This document shows, piece after piece, positions 1 to 10,474 of a DNA stretch of 64,000 bases. The stretch is taken from NCBI GenBank assembly GCA_003339645.1, contig QNUV01000110.1, positions 1 to 64,000 of the forward strand. The letters run 5' to 3'. Below the pieces are notes generated by a model that ran no database searches, was not told the DNA's origin, and saw only the letters and a list, made by a program, of their open reading frames with translations. The number at the start of each line of letters is the position of its first letter. Within the stretch, counting starts at the first letter, position 1. Both the position numbers and the translations under genes were made by a program. Source of the stretch: Microbacterium arborescens (GTDB taxonomy: Bacteria; Actinomycetota; Actinomycetes; Actinomycetales; Microbacteriaceae).

Positions 1-321
1 CCCCAACTGACCTCACAGCCAGCCCAGAGGGCAACTTCACAACCATACCCCACCCGCGACGCGCTTCGATCTGCCTTCGGAACGAGGTTCCGCGACAGTC
101 GAGGACTGCTGTTCGGGGTGGAGGTTCCATCCTAGACGCAAGCGTCTTGTTCTCGCAAGAGGTTTGGGATGGGATTCGTTCTCCGCTTGAGGGGGCGTCG
201 GCCTTCCGGCCCTTCGCTCTTCCCTGTGGGGCGAACAAGTAATAAGTTACGCGGCTCCCGGCATCGTGGCAAAGCGGCGTGACATCCCGGGCGTGTCGCG
301 CAGCTGCCAGAAGCTGGCGAT
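1..321. other. Left-edge stretch without a recognised gene
   Basis: One frame on the + strand stays open from the window edge to a TAA at 240-242, and could be the last 80 or so residues of a gene that starts outside. The translated residues match no family I know, and the base composition is less GC-rich than the neighbours. The stretch from 243 to 321 holds nothing recognisable. It may be the tail of an unknown or acquired gene, or simply non-coding. Confidence 0.3.
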
Positions 322-337
322 CCGCGTCATGACGCGG
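322..337. repeat. Perfect 16 bp palindrome
   Basis: CCGCGTCATGACGCGG reads the same on both strands. It lies just beyond the guaA terminator and could be a second termination hairpin or a protein-binding site. Nothing else in the sequence tells which. Confidence 0.5.
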
Positions 338-339
338 AA

Positions 340-382
340 AACGGCGGATGCCGCGGCTCGTTCGGCCGCGGCATCCGCCGTT
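340..382 (-). terminator. Terminator of the guaA operon
   Basis: The 18 bp arms at 340-357 and 365-382 are perfect inverted repeats with a 7-base loop. On the minus strand the stem is followed by a short T run. It sits 25 bp past the guaA stop codon. Confidence 0.8.
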
Positions 383-407
383 TCGCTGTGGAGCGTCGCT
401 GGCGCGC

Positions 408-1988
408 TCACTCCCACTCGATCGTCCCCGGGGGCTTCGACGTGACATCGAGCACCACGCGGTTGACCTCGCGGACCTCGTTCGTGATGCGGTTCGAGAT
501 CTTCGACAGCACGTCGTAGGGCAGCCGCGTCCAGTCGGCGGTCATCGCGTCCTCGCTCGAGACGGGACGCAGCACGATGGGGTGGCCGTAGGTGCGCCCA
601 TCCCCCTGGACGCCCACCGACCGGACGTCGGCGAGCAGCACGACCGGGCACTGCCAGATCTCGGCGTCCAGTCCCGCCTTCGTCAGCTCGGCGCGCGCGA
701 TGGCGTCGGCGTCACGCAGGATCTCGAGACGATCAGCGGTGACCTCGCCCACGATGCGGATTCCGAGGCCGGGCCCCGGAAACGGCTGGCGTCCGACGAT
801 GGCCTCGGGCAGACCCAGCTCGCGCCCGATCGCGCGGACCTCGTCCTTGAACAGCGTCCGCAGCGGCTCGATGAGCTCGAACTGCAGGTCTTCGGGCAAG
901 CCGCCGACGTTGTGGTGGCTCTTGATGTTCGCCGTGCCGGCGCCACCGCCGGACTCCACGACATCCGGGTACAGCGTGCCCTGCACGAGGAACCGGATCG
1001 GCTCGCCATCGGCGGCCGCCTCGGCCATCAGGTCGCGCTCGGCCTGCTCGAACGCACGGATGAACTCGCGGCCGATGATCTTCCGCTTCTGCTCGGGGTC
1101 GCTGACGCCGGCGAGAGCCTCGAGGAACCGTTCGCGCGCATCGACCGTGATCAGCCGAACGCCGGTCGAGGCGACGTAGTCGTTCTCGACCTGTTCCCGC
1201 TCTCCCTTCCGGAGCAGACCGTGGTCGACGAAGATCGCCGTCAGCTTGTCACCGACCGCCTTGTGCACGAGGGCCGTCGAGACCGCCGAGTCGACACCGC
1301 CCGACAGCGCGGAGATCACCCGCCCCGAGCCCACCTGTTCGCGGATGCGCTCGACCTGCTCGGCGATCACGTTGCCGCTGTTCCAATCGGCGGGGAGCCC
1401 CGCCGCCTTGTGCAGGAAGTTCTCGAGCACGTTCTGTCCGTGGTCGGAGTGCTTCACCTCGGGGTGCCACTGCACGCCGTAGAACTTGCGCACATCGTTG
1501 GCGAAGGCGGCCACGGGGGTGGCGGCGGTACGGGCGAGCACCTCGAAGCCCTCCGGCGCGCGCGACACCTGGTCGCCGTGACTCATCCAGACGTTCTGCT
1601 CGGCGGGCTGCCCCTCGAGCAGCGTGCCCTCCGTGACGATGGTCGCGTCGGTGGCTCCGTACTCGCGGAGCCCCGTGTTGGCGACCTCGCCGCCGAGGGC
1701 CTGCGCCATCACCTGGAATCCGTAGCAGATACCGAGGGTCGGCACCCCGAGATCGAACACACCCGGATCGATGGCCGGGGCGCCGGGCTCGTACACCGAC
1801 GACGGACCGCCGGAGAGGATGATGCCGACCGGCTCCTTCGCGGCGATCTCCTCGGCGGTCGCGGTGTGCGGGACGAGCTCGCTGTACACGCCCGCCTCAC
1901 GCACACGGCGGGCGATGAGCTGGGCGTACTGCGCGCCGAAGTCGACGACGAGGACAGGACGCTGCGACGTTTCGGTCTGTGTGGTCAC
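408..1988 (-). CDS. guaA: GMP synthase (glutamine-hydrolysing)
   Basis: Converts XMP to GMP with ATP and glutamine, the last step of de novo GMP synthesis in the cytoplasm. The 526-residue length is normal. The N-terminal class I glutamine amidotransferase carries the nucleophile in LGICYGFQ (Cys88). The ATP-pyrophosphatase loop ALSGGVDSA lies near residue 233, and the chain ends in the family tail KPPGTIEWE. The GTG start overlaps the stop of the upstream DUF3817 gene (GTGA), so the two are probably translationally coupled. It is the last gene of the guaB3-SURF1-DUF3817-guaA operon and is followed by a strong terminator. Confidence 0.98.
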   Translation of the reverse strand: MTTQTETSQRPVLVVDFGAQYAQLIARRVREAGVYSELVPHTATAEEIAAKEPVGIILSGGPSSVYEPGAPAIDPGVFDLGVPTLGICYGFQVMAQALGGEVANTGLREYGATDATIVTEGTLLEGQPAEQNVWMSHGDQVSRAPEGFEVLARTAATPVAAFANDVRKFYGVQWHPEVKHSDHGQNVLENFLHKAAGLPADWNSGNVIAEQVERIREQVGSGRVISALSGGVDSAVSTALVHKAVGDKLTAIFVDHGLLRKGEREQVENDYVASTGVRLITVDARERFLEALAGVSDPEQKRKIIGREFIRAFEQAERDLMAEAAADGEPIRFLVQGTLYPDVVESGGGAGTANIKSHHNVGGLPEDLQFELIEPLRTLFKDEVRAIGRELGLPEAIVGRQPFPGPGLGIRIVGEVTADRLEILRDADAIARAELTKAGLDAEIWQCPVVLLADVRSVGVQGDGRTYGHPIVLRPVSSEDAMTADWTRLPYDVLSKISNRITNEVREVNRVVLDVTSKPPGTIEWE

Positions 1989-2506
1989 CGGGTGCCTTCC
2001 GTGGCGGGGATGGATGCGGCTGCCTCAGCGGCTTCGCGCTCGGCGAGGTAGGTCCTCACCTCGCGTGCGACGCGGGCCTCCATGAAGAACGACAGGGCGG
2101 GAACGACTCCGCCGAGCGCGAGCAGGATGAAGCGGGGGAACGACCAGCGCATGAGACTCCACACGCGGAAGCACGAGAACAGGTACACGACGTAGAACCA
2201 GCCGTGCACGACGAGGATCGCCAGCGAGACGTTGAACCCGTCACCCGTCGAGAGCATCTCGCACGAGTTCGTCTGCGGCAGGAACAGCGACCACCACTCG
2301 CAATCGGCGCCGGCGATCACCGGGGCGAACCACAGCAGGCCGCCCGAGCCGCCGGCGAAGAGCTCGGTGTGGATCGGGGTGTACTTCAGGATCATCTCCG
2401 CGAGCAGGAGCAGCAGACCGACACCCGTGATCACCGAACAGATCTGGTAGAAGCGCAGAGCGTTCCGGATCGCCGGGAACGTGGCGAGTTTCGGGGCGCG
2501 AGGCAT
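1985..2506 (-). CDS. DUF3817-family membrane protein
   Basis: A 173-residue integral membrane protein with three or four hydrophobic segments (for example the stretches around [17 protein letters not shown] and [17 protein letters not shown]). It resembles the DUF3817 family of small actinobacterial and Bacillus membrane proteins, whose function is unknown. The C-terminal tail is charged and Ala/Glu-rich. It lies 10 bp downstream of the SURF1 gene and overlaps the start of guaA by 4 bp, so it is co-transcribed with purine and respiratory-assembly genes. No catalytic motif is visible. Confidence 0.8.
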   Translation of the reverse strand: MPRAPKLATFPAIRNALRFYQICSVITGVGLLLLLAEMILKYTPIHTELFAGGSGGLLWFAPVIAGADCEWWSLFLPQTNSCEMLSTGDGFNVSLAILVVHGWFYVVYLFSCFRVWSLMRWSFPRFILLALGGVVPALSFFMEARVAREVRTYLAEREAAEAAASIPATEGTR

Positions 2507-2516
2507 GGCGTCCAGT

Positions 2517-3398
2517 CTAGTCGCGGCCCGGCGGGGCGCTTCCCGCGGTGGCGACGTCAGCGTCCTCGCGCTCGTCCTCGAGGTCTTCGAGTTCCTTCTC
2601 CCACGCGTCCTTCGCCAGGCGGTACCACATGTAGAAGGCGAAGCCGGCGAACACCGCCCACTCGACGGCGTAGAAGATGTTGAGCCAGTTGACGTTGGAG
2701 CGCTCGTCGGGCGCCGGCGAGTGGATCGTGGTCAGGCCCCCGAACGACTCCGCGGACGTGAGATAGCCGCGGTAGACGTCGAGCCCCGCGGTGTCGTGCC
2801 AGCGGCTGAGCAGCGCGGCGGGCGACATCCGCGTCATCTCCTGCGGATCGGCGCCACGCCCCGGCAGCGCAGGGCCTTCGTCGGAGATGATGCGCCCCGT
2901 GAGGGCGACATCCTGTGGCGGGTCGGCGTCGAGGGCAGCTGCCGCGGCGTCCGCCTCGGCGCGATCGGCCGTCCACCCCACGGCGACGGCGAGCGAGGTC
3001 GGGTCGGACGAGCGGGCCGACTCGGGGTCGACGCGGAGCTGGCCGGTCACCCAGTACCCCTCCTCGCCACGATCGAACCGCGACGAGACGACCTCGAAGT
3101 CGTCGGGGACGAACGAACCGCGCACCTCGACGCGCTGGCCCACGAGCGGTTCGGGCAGGTACGCGCCGGGTTCGGTCACATCGGCGAGCGGGCGCACCTG
3201 CTCGGTCTGCCCCGGCGGCGGCGGCGAGGTGTCGACGGCGCGCGAGAGCTGCCACTGCCCGAGCCACGCGAACACCGCGGCCACGAGCAGCGCGAACGCG
3301 AGCATGCCGAGCCACCACGGCCGGAGCATGACCTCGCGCAGCGTCGGCGCGAACGCGGCCGACGGCGGGGCGGGCGGAGCGGGATCGGTCGAGGTCAT
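2517..3398 (-). CDS. SURF1 family protein (cytochrome oxidase biogenesis)
   Basis: A 293-residue protein with the SURF1 layout: an N-terminal membrane segment after LRPWWLGMLAFALLVAAVF, including the family word LGQWQL, a long extracytoplasmic domain, and a C-terminal membrane segment near WLNIFYAVEWAVFAGFAFY. SURF1 proteins help assemble heme-aa3 cytochrome c oxidase. The C-terminus is acidic (EDLEDEREDADV). The start is 1 bp from the end of guaB3, so the genes form one operon. The role here rests on family similarity; no oxidase subunits lie in the window. Confidence 0.9.
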   Translation of the reverse strand: MTSTDPAPPAPPSAAFAPTLREVMLRPWWLGMLAFALLVAAVFAWLGQWQLSRAVDTSPPPPGQTEQVRPLADVTEPGAYLPEPLVGQRVEVRGSFVPDDFEVVSSRFDRGEEGYWVTGQLRVDPESARSSDPTSLAVAVGWTADRAEADAAAAALDADPPQDVALTGRIISDEGPALPGRGADPQEMTRMSPAALLSRWHDTAGLDVYRGYLTSAESFGGLTTIHSPAPDERSNVNWLNIFYAVEWAVFAGFAFYMWYRLAKDAWEKELEDLEDEREDADVATAGSAPPGRD

Positions 3399-3399
3399 G

Positions 3400-4518
3400 T
3401 CACCGCACGCTGTACGGCGCCACCACGACCTCCACGCGCTGGAACTCCTTGAGGTCGGAGTAGCCGGTCGTCGCCATCGACTTCTTCAGTGCGCCGATGA
3501 GGTTCGCGGTGCCGTCGGCGACCGGGGCCGGGCCGTAGAGCACCTCTTCGAGGGAGCCGACCTGCTCGACCGCCACGCGGCGACCGCGCGGCAGCTGAGC
3601 GTGGTGCGCCTCGGGACCCCAGTGGAACCCCTGGCCGGGAGCATCCGTCGCACGAGCCAGAGCGACCCCCAGCATGACCGCGTCGGCACCCATCGCGAGC
3701 GCCTTGACGATGTCACCGGAGGTGCCGACGCCGCCGTCGGCGATGACGTGGACGTAGCGTCCGCCCGACTCGTCGAGGTAGTCACGACGTGCTCCGGCGA
3801 CATCGGCCACAGCCGTCGCCATCGGAGCGTGCAGGCCCAGCGTCGCGCGCGTGGTGGAGGCGGCGCCGCCGCCGAAGCCGACGAGCACGCCCGCCGCACC
3901 GGTGCGCATGAGGTGGAGGGCCGCCGTGTAGGTCGCGGCACCGCCGACGATCACGGGGACGTCGAGGTCGTAGATGAACTTCTTGAGGTTCAGCGGTTCG
4001 TCGACGCTCGAGACGTGCTCGGCCGACACCGTCGTGCCGCGGATGACGAACAGGTCGACGCCCGCGGCGACGACGGTCTCGTACAGCTCCTGCGTGCGCT
4101 GCGGAGTCAGCGAGCCGGCGACCGTGACGCCCGCCGCGCGGATCTCGGCCAGGCGGTCGCGCACGAGCTCGGGCTTGATCGGCTCGGCGTAGAGCTCCTG
4201 CATGCGTCGCGTCGCCGACGCGTCGGGCAGCCCCGCGATCTCGGCGAGCAGCGGCTCGGGGTCGTCGTACCGCGTCCAGAGTCCTTCGAGATCGAGGACG
4301 CCCAGTCCGCCGAGCTGACCGAGCATGATCGCCGTCCGGGGGCTCGTGACCGAGTCCATCGGGGCGCCGAGCACCGGGATCGAGAACTGGAAGGCGTCGA
4401 TCGACCAGGCGGTCGACACGTCCTCGGTGTTGCGGGTGCGCCGCGAGGGCACCACAGCGATGTCGTCGAACGCGTAGGCCCGACGGGCGCGCTTGGCGCG
4501 GCCGAGCTCGATCTCCAT
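3400..4518 (-). CDS. guaB3: GuaB3-type IMP dehydrogenase paralogue
   Basis: A 372-residue TIM-barrel protein of the IMPDH/GMP reductase superfamily, without the CBS domains present in the true guaB at 8763. The FDDIAVVPS opening and the glycine-rich VIADGGVGTSGDIVKALAMG phosphate-binding region are conserved. The catalytic-loop region reads RGTTVSAEHVSS and lacks the Cys of IMPDH (GSICTTR in the neighbour), so standard IMP dehydrogenase activity is doubtful. Actinobacterial GuaB3 proteins share this feature. ATG 4518 is chosen over GTG 4524 because GGAGG lies 7 bp upstream of it. First gene of the guaB3-SURF1-DUF3817-guaA operon. Confidence 0.9.
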   Translation of the reverse strand: MEIELGRAKRARRAYAFDDIAVVPSRRTRNTEDVSTAWSIDAFQFSIPVLGAPMDSVTSPRTAIMLGQLGGLGVLDLEGLWTRYDDPEPLLAEIAGLPDASATRRMQELYAEPIKPELVRDRLAEIRAAGVTVAGSLTPQRTQELYETVVAAGVDLFVIRGTTVSAEHVSSVDEPLNLKKFIYDLDVPVIVGGAATYTAALHLMRTGAAGVLVGFGGGAASTTRATLGLHAPMATAVADVAGARRDYLDESGGRYVHVIADGGVGTSGDIVKALAMGADAVMLGVALARATDAPGQGFHWGPEAHHAQLPRGRRVAVEQVGSLEEVLYGPAPVADGTANLIGALKKSMATTGYSDLKEFQRVEVVVAPYSVR

Positions 4519-4575
4519 GGTCACCCCTCCAGCCTACCGGCCGGTCCGGACACGACAGCCGGACCGGCCTCGCGC

Positions 4576-6264
4576 TCAGCGCGCGCGGGCGACCCGCTGC
4601 TCGTCCCAGACCGCCTCGCTCGACTCGTAGACGCGGCCGTCGCCGCCGAAGACGACGAACCGGTCGAACGAGCGCGCGAACCAGCGGTCGTGAGTGACCG
4701 CGAGCACCGTGCCCTCGAACGCGGCGAGCGCCCGTTCGAGGGCTTCGGCCGACGTGAGGTCGAGGTTGTCGGTGGGCTCGTCCAGCAGCAGCAGCGTCGC
4801 ACCCGAGAGCTCGAGCAGAAGCACCTGGAACCGCGCCTGCTGACCGCCCGACAGGCTGTCGAAGGTCTGCTCGGCCTGGCGGACGAGCCCATAGCGGTCG
4901 AGCGCCGAGCTCGCGGCATCCCGCGGCATCCCGACTCGGCGGTCGTCTCCGCGGTGCAGGATCTCGAGCAGCGTGCGGCCGGTGAACTCCGGATGCCGGT
5001 GGGTCTGGGCGAACCAGCCCGGGACCACCCGCGCACCGAGCGTCACCGTCCCGGCGTGCGCGACCGGCTCGAGCGCCGAGCCGACGGCGGTGACGTGCCC
5101 CAGCAGAGCGTCGGGCTCCGTGCCGCCCGCGGCGAGGAGACGCAGGAAGTGCGACTTTCCCGAGCCGTTCGAGCCGAGCACCGCGACCCGGTCGCCGAAC
5201 CAGACCTCGAGGCCGAAGGGCCGCATGAGCCCCGTGAGTTCGAGCCCGTCGGCGACGACCGCGCGCTTGCCGGTGCGCGAGCCGCGCAGGCGCAGCTCGA
5301 GGTTCTGCTCCGGCGGACGCTCTTCTGGCGGCCCGGCCTCCTCGAACCGACGCAGCCGCGTCTGCGCCGCGCGGTATCGCGACGCGAACTCGTCGCTGGC
5401 CGCCGCCTTCGCCTTCATGTCGGCGACGAACCGCTTCAGCTTCGCGTGCTCCTCGTCCCACCGGCGGCGCAGCTCGTCGAGCCGCGCCATGCGCTCGTCG
5501 CGGGCTCGGTGATAGGTCTCGAATCCTCCGCCGTGCACCCAGGCGGTGCTGCCCGCTCCCCCGGCCTCGAGAGTCACGATGCGGTCGGCGGCACGGGCGA
5601 GCAGCTCGCGGTCGTGCGAAACGAGCAAGACCGTCTTCGCCGTCTCGCGCAGGCGGTCCTCGAGCCAGCGCTTCCCCGGAACGTCGAGATAGTTGTCGGG
5701 CTCGTCGAGGAGCAGCACCTCGTCGGGCCCGCGGAGCAGCGCCTCGAGAGCCAGCCGCTTCTGCTCGCCGCCCGAGAGCGTCGTCAGCTCGCGGTAGCGC
5801 GCCCGCTCGAACGGCACGCCGAGGGCCGCCGTCGTGCAGGTGTCCCACACCGTCTCGTACTCGTAGCCGCCCGCGTCGGCGTAGTCGGCGATCGCAGCGG
5901 CGTAGCGCATCTGGGTGTCGAGCTCGTCCGAGGCGATCACGGCGTTCTCGGCGTCGTCCAGCTCACGCGCCGCACGGCGGACGCGTTCGGGCGCGACCGA
6001 GATGAGCAGGTCATGAACGGTCTCGCCGGCGCCACCGTGCCCGACGAACTGGTCCATGACCCCGAGGCCGCCGTCGATCTGGACGACACCGCCGTGGGCC
6101 GCGGCATCCCCGCGGATGATGCGCAGCAGCGTCGTCTTGCCCGCGCCGTTCTGACCGATCAGCGCGGTCGTCGATCCCGCACCGACGCGGAACATGACCT
6201 CGTCGAGCAGCGGTCTGCCGTCGGGGAGGGTGTACGAGACACCCTGAATGTCGAGCGATCCCAT
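4576..6264 (-). CDS. ABC-F family ATPase (ribosome-associated type)
   Basis: Two ABC ATPase domains in one 562-residue chain without membrane segments, as in translation factors such as EttA and Uup and in antibiotic-protection ABC-F proteins. Walker A motifs are GQNGAGKTT and GSNGSGKSH. The signatures are LSGGEQKRLALEAL and LSGGQQARFQVLLL, each followed by a Walker B (LLLDEPDN, LLLDEPTD). The second Walker A has GKSH where GKST or GKTT is usual, a mild oddity. A charged linker (DERMARLDELRRRWDEEHAK) fits the ribosome-contacting arm. ATG 6264 is preferred; an in-frame upstream ATG at 6351 lies in a repeat. Whether it is housekeeping or resistance cannot be told. Confidence 0.9.
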   Translation of the reverse strand: MGSLDIQGVSYTLPDGRPLLDEVMFRVGAGSTTALIGQNGAGKTTLLRIIRGDAAAHGGVVQIDGGLGVMDQFVGHGGAGETVHDLLISVAPERVRRAARELDDAENAVIASDELDTQMRYAAAIADYADAGGYEYETVWDTCTTAALGVPFERARYRELTTLSGGEQKRLALEALLRGPDEVLLLDEPDNYLDVPGKRWLEDRLRETAKTVLLVSHDRELLARAADRIVTLEAGGAGSTAWVHGGGFETYHRARDERMARLDELRRRWDEEHAKLKRFVADMKAKAAASDEFASRYRAAQTRLRRFEEAGPPEERPPEQNLELRLRGSRTGKRAVVADGLELTGLMRPFGLEVWFGDRVAVLGSNGSGKSHFLRLLAAGGTEPDALLGHVTAVGSALEPVAHAGTVTLGARVVPGWFAQTHRHPEFTGRTLLEILHRGDDRRVGMPRDAASSALDRYGLVRQAEQTFDSLSGGQQARFQVLLLELSGATLLLLDEPTDNLDLTSAEALERALAAFEGTVLAVTHDRWFARSFDRFVVFGGDGRVYESSEAVWDEQRVARAR

Positions 6265-6336
6265 CGTGGACCGGGCCTTTCCGCTCCACTGCGGAGCCGA
6301 CCAGGCTATCGCACCTCGGCGCGGGTGCCCGCGCAG

Positions 6337-6403
6337 CTCGGAGAATCGCACGGGGCTCGGATGCTGAGGACGAATGAGTCCGAGGATGACGCGATTCTCC
6401 GAG
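6337..6403. repeat. Palindromic intergenic repeat, family A, copy 1
   Basis: A 67 bp unit bounded by CTCGGAGAATCGC and its inverted match GCGATTCTCCGAG. It shares length, end sequences and palindromic form with copies at 7600-7667 and 8673-8739. It sits between two divergently transcribed genes, so it is not a simple terminator. Confidence 0.75.
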
Positions 6404-6454
6404 GACGGTCGCAGCTATGCACAGCGGCGCGGCACGGGGTGGGATGCTGGCCGC

Positions 6455-7567
6455 ATGAGTCGCATCGTGATCGTCGGCGCGGGCGTCATGGGCCTCGCCA
6501 CCGCGTGGGCCCTCGTCCGCCGCGGCGAACGTCCTCTCGTCCTCGAGCGCTTCGGGCGGGGGCACACCCACGGTGCTTCGCACGGCGCGACGCGGAACTT
6601 CAACAACGCCTACGCCGACGGCCACTACCTCGACCTGCTGCAGCGAGCGCGTGAGGGCTGGGATGCGCTCGGCGAGGTCGACGGCGAGCCGCTGCTGCGG
6701 CGGCATGGGCTCGTGACCCACGGCGTGGGCGGTGACCTCGGTGGCGGCGCCGACGACGCCGATGGTCTCGAGACGATCGCGCGGAGCCTCGGCGCGCGCG
6801 GCATCCCCGCCGAGATGCTCTCGGCTGCGGAGGCGGGTGCGCGCTGGCCGGGGATGCGGTTCGAGACCGACGTGCTCTACTCCGCGGATGCCGGGGTGGC
6901 GCGCGCGTCGGCCGCGATGCTCGAGCTCGAGCGGCGCGTGCAGGACGGCGGCGGCGAGGTCCGCTGGGGAGCGCCCGCCGACGGCATCGACGATCTCGGC
7001 GAGCGCGGCGCGCGCGTGCGGCTGGCGAGCGGCGGCGAGGTCGAGGCGGACGTCGTCGTCGCGACCGTCGGCGGCTGGACCGAGCGCCTGCTGCCCGGCA
7101 TCCGTCTGCCGCGACTCACGGTGACCGAGGAGACCCCGGCGCACTTCGCACCCACCGCGGGCCCGTGGCCGTCGTTCAACCACCGGCTCGATCCCAGCCG
7201 CTACCCGGCGCCGGTCTACGGGATGCCGACGCCGGGCGAGGGCGTCAAGGTCGGGTTCCACCGTGTCGGGGACGTCGTCGACCCCGACGCGCGCACCCAC
7301 CGGGTGACGCACCACGAGACGCTCGTCCACTACGTGCGCGAATGGATGCCGGGGCTCGACCCCGACTCTGCCGTGCACCTGTCGTGCACCTACACCTCGA
7401 CCGACGACAGCGCCTTCGTGCTCGATCGCGTCGGCTCGGTGGTGGTGGGAGCGGGCTTCTCGGGACACGGCTTCAAGTTCGCCCCCGGCATCGGCGCGAC
7501 CCTCGCCGACCTCGCGCTGGATGCGACGGCGCGCGCCGCGGCGCCCTTCCGGCTGCCGCGAGGGTGA
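6455..7567 (+). CDS. FAD-dependent oxidoreductase, sarcosine-oxidase-like
   Basis: A 370-residue flavoprotein of the DAO family, closest in plan to monomeric sarcosine oxidase and N-methyltryptophan oxidase. The N-terminal dinucleotide fold is IVIVGAGVMGLATAWAL, followed by SHGATRNFN, where monomeric sarcosine oxidases have SHG-x-x-R. Near the C-terminus SCTYTSTDD keeps the Cys that carries covalent flavin in sarcosine oxidase, and AGFSGHGFKFAPGIG is the family's FAD-binding word. It probably oxidises a secondary amine or amino acid; the substrate is unknown. ATG 6455 directly precedes the dinucleotide fold. It stands alone on the plus strand after repeat A copy 1. Confidence 0.85.
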   Translation: MSRIVIVGAGVMGLATAWALVRRGERPLVLERFGRGHTHGASHGATRNFNNAYADGHYLDLLQRAREGWDALGEVDGEPLLRRHGLVTHGVGGDLGGGADDADGLETIARSLGARGIPAEMLSAAEAGARWPGMRFETDVLYSADAGVARASAAMLELERRVQDGGGEVRWGAPADGIDDLGERGARVRLASGGEVEADVVVATVGGWTERLLPGIRLPRLTVTEETPAHFAPTAGPWPSFNHRLDPSRYPAPVYGMPTPGEGVKVGFHRVGDVVDPDARTHRVTHHETLVHYVREWMPGLDPDSAVHLSCTYTSTDDSAFVLDRVGSVVVGAGFSGHGFKFAPGIGATLADLALDATARAAAPFRLPRG

Positions 7568-7599
7568 GTCGGGCCCTCGGGCTCGCGACCGGGCGCAAG

Positions 7600-7667
7600 C
7601 TTCGGAGGATGTCACGTCGCTCGGATCGAGCGGCACGATCTCTCCGGTCTTGCGACGAATCTCCGAG
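7600..7667. repeat. Palindromic intergenic repeat, family A, copy 2
   Basis: A 68 bp unit in opposite orientation to copies 1 and 3 (its right end CGACGAATCTCCGAG is the reverse of their left end). The left arm is degenerate. It lies between convergent genes and is flanked by the direct repeat GGCGCAAGCT at 7592-7601 and 7685-7694. Confidence 0.65.
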
Positions 7668-7699
7668 TTCCGTGAACGCGGTGGGGCGCAAGCTCGGGC

Positions 7700-8566
7700 T
7701 CACGACCGCAGGTGAAGCCGTTGGGCGAGGGCGCGCTGGAGGGTGCGCTGGACGGCGGCCCGCTCGTGCACGACCTGCCGGTAGGTGAAGCGCAGCACGG
7801 TGTAGCCACGTAGCCGCAGTTCGGCGTCGTGGGCGACGTCGGCACTGCGCTGCGCACTCGAGGCGTGGAACGCGAAACCGTCGATCTGCACGACGAGCCG
7901 GTCTCCGACGAGGCCGTCGACGAATCGACCCGCGATCTTCGCCTGCTGGACGACCGGGACCCCGCGGTCACGCAGCGGCGCGAATACCAGGGTCTCGAGG
8001 CCGGAGTCGGACAGCCCGGTGACCGCGCCGGCGAGCTCGCGCGCCGCGACCGACGGCCACGGCACGGCCCGGAGAGTCTCCGGGGCGAGGGCTTCGGTGC
8101 GGGCAGCCGATTCCCACACCACGAGCGCGTCCTCCCGCGGCAGGCACTGGGCGATGTGGCCGAGTGCGTCCTCGACACCGGCTTGCAGATCCGTCCGCGC
8201 CACCGGGCAGAGCGGCCGGGTCCAGTGCGCCACAGTGTCGGCGTCGTCGGTATCCGGGGATGCGGCGTGCGGCAAGAGGTGCACGTGGTGCTGCGACGGG
8301 ATGCCGTCGGGCACCCACCACCCGCGCCGTCGCGCGAGCGAGACGCAGCTCAGCCTTCCGCCGGCCGATGCCGCAGCACGGAGGTCTCCCGGTGCGCCGC
8401 CAGAGACGCACCAGGCGCGGCGAACCATCCGCAGGCCGCCAGCAGCGACCGCGTCGCGGATCACCCGCACCGGGAACCCGGCGGCGAGGACCGCGCTGCG
8501 ATGCGCGATTCCTCCGGCTCCCTCCACCCATCGGGTGACTTCGGATGCTGCGGGACGGCGGGGCAT
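7700..8566 (-). CDS. DUF559-type protein with N-terminal AbiEi-like region
   Basis: A 288-residue protein. The C-terminus has the DUF559/Vsr-like endonuclease fold pattern: VVQIDGFAFH, then an R-x3-D spacing in QRSADVAHDAE, then RGYTVLRFTYRQV. The N-terminal 60 residues resemble the winged-helix start of AbiEi-like actinobacterial proteins (GGIAHRSAVLAAGFPVRVIR). Many such proteins occur singly in Actinobacteria with unknown function; repair, defence or toxin-antitoxin roles have been proposed only by similarity. A second member of the family is at 14703-15692. No partner gene is adjacent. Confident of the family, not of the function. Confidence 0.75.
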   Translation of the reverse strand: MPRRPAASEVTRWVEGAGGIAHRSAVLAAGFPVRVIRDAVAAGGLRMVRRAWCVSGGAPGDLRAAASAGGRLSCVSLARRRGWWVPDGIPSQHHVHLLPHAASPDTDDADTVAHWTRPLCPVARTDLQAGVEDALGHIAQCLPREDALVVWESAARTEALAPETLRAVPWPSVAARELAGAVTGLSDSGLETLVFAPLRDRGVPVVQQAKIAGRFVDGLVGDRLVVQIDGFAFHASSAQRSADVAHDAELRLRGYTVLRFTYRQVVHERAAVQRTLQRALAQRLHLRS

Positions 8567-8672
8567 GCCGTCATCCTCGTGCGGCGCTGCGGCCCCGCGG
8601 CATCCCTCCCCCGGGTGTGGGGAGAACCACGTGGCTTCTCTCCCTGGGGAGGAGGACCCATGCCCGTCGTAC

Positions 8673-8739
8673 CTCGGAGAATGCGACGAAGGTCGGACGA
8701 TCTGGGGCGATCGATCCGACCTTCGTCAGAATCTCCGAG
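8673..8739. repeat. Palindromic intergenic repeat, family A, copy 3
   Basis: The best-preserved copy, 67 bp. Arms CTCGGAGAATGCGACGAAGG and CCTTCGTCAGAATCTCCGAG pair almost completely. It lies 23 bp past the guaB stop on the minus strand and may also act as its terminator. Confidence 0.8.
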
Positions 8740-8762
8740 CTTCGCGCACAGGCGAGCGCGGG

Positions 8763-10286
<1,524 letters not shown>

Positions 10287-10474
10287 TCAACGATTCTAAG
10301 CGCCCGGCGCCCCACGGCATTCCCGCTCCCGAGATCCACGAAACGACACACCGCATTCGTTGTTGCGCACCGGAAACACGCAAGCAACAATCAGCGCATA
10401 CGTTCAGGTGTCGCCGAAGCCACCAGCAGAACCGGTACCTCTCGGCGTTCGTCCACTTATCTCAGGAGGTGCCA

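Noticed and set aside
2791-6654. Very long plus-strand open frame opposite guaB3 and the ABC-F gene
   Set aside because: Its product is Arg/His-rich and lacks domains, while the minus strand encodes clear enzymes throughout. It is a shadow caused by high third-position GC.
8567-8672. Nested palindrome around CCACGTGG as a promoter operator
   Set aside because: Imperfect pairing of G- and C-runs that is common in such DNA. It lies upstream of the DUF559 gene but I cannot assign a regulator or a convincing structure.
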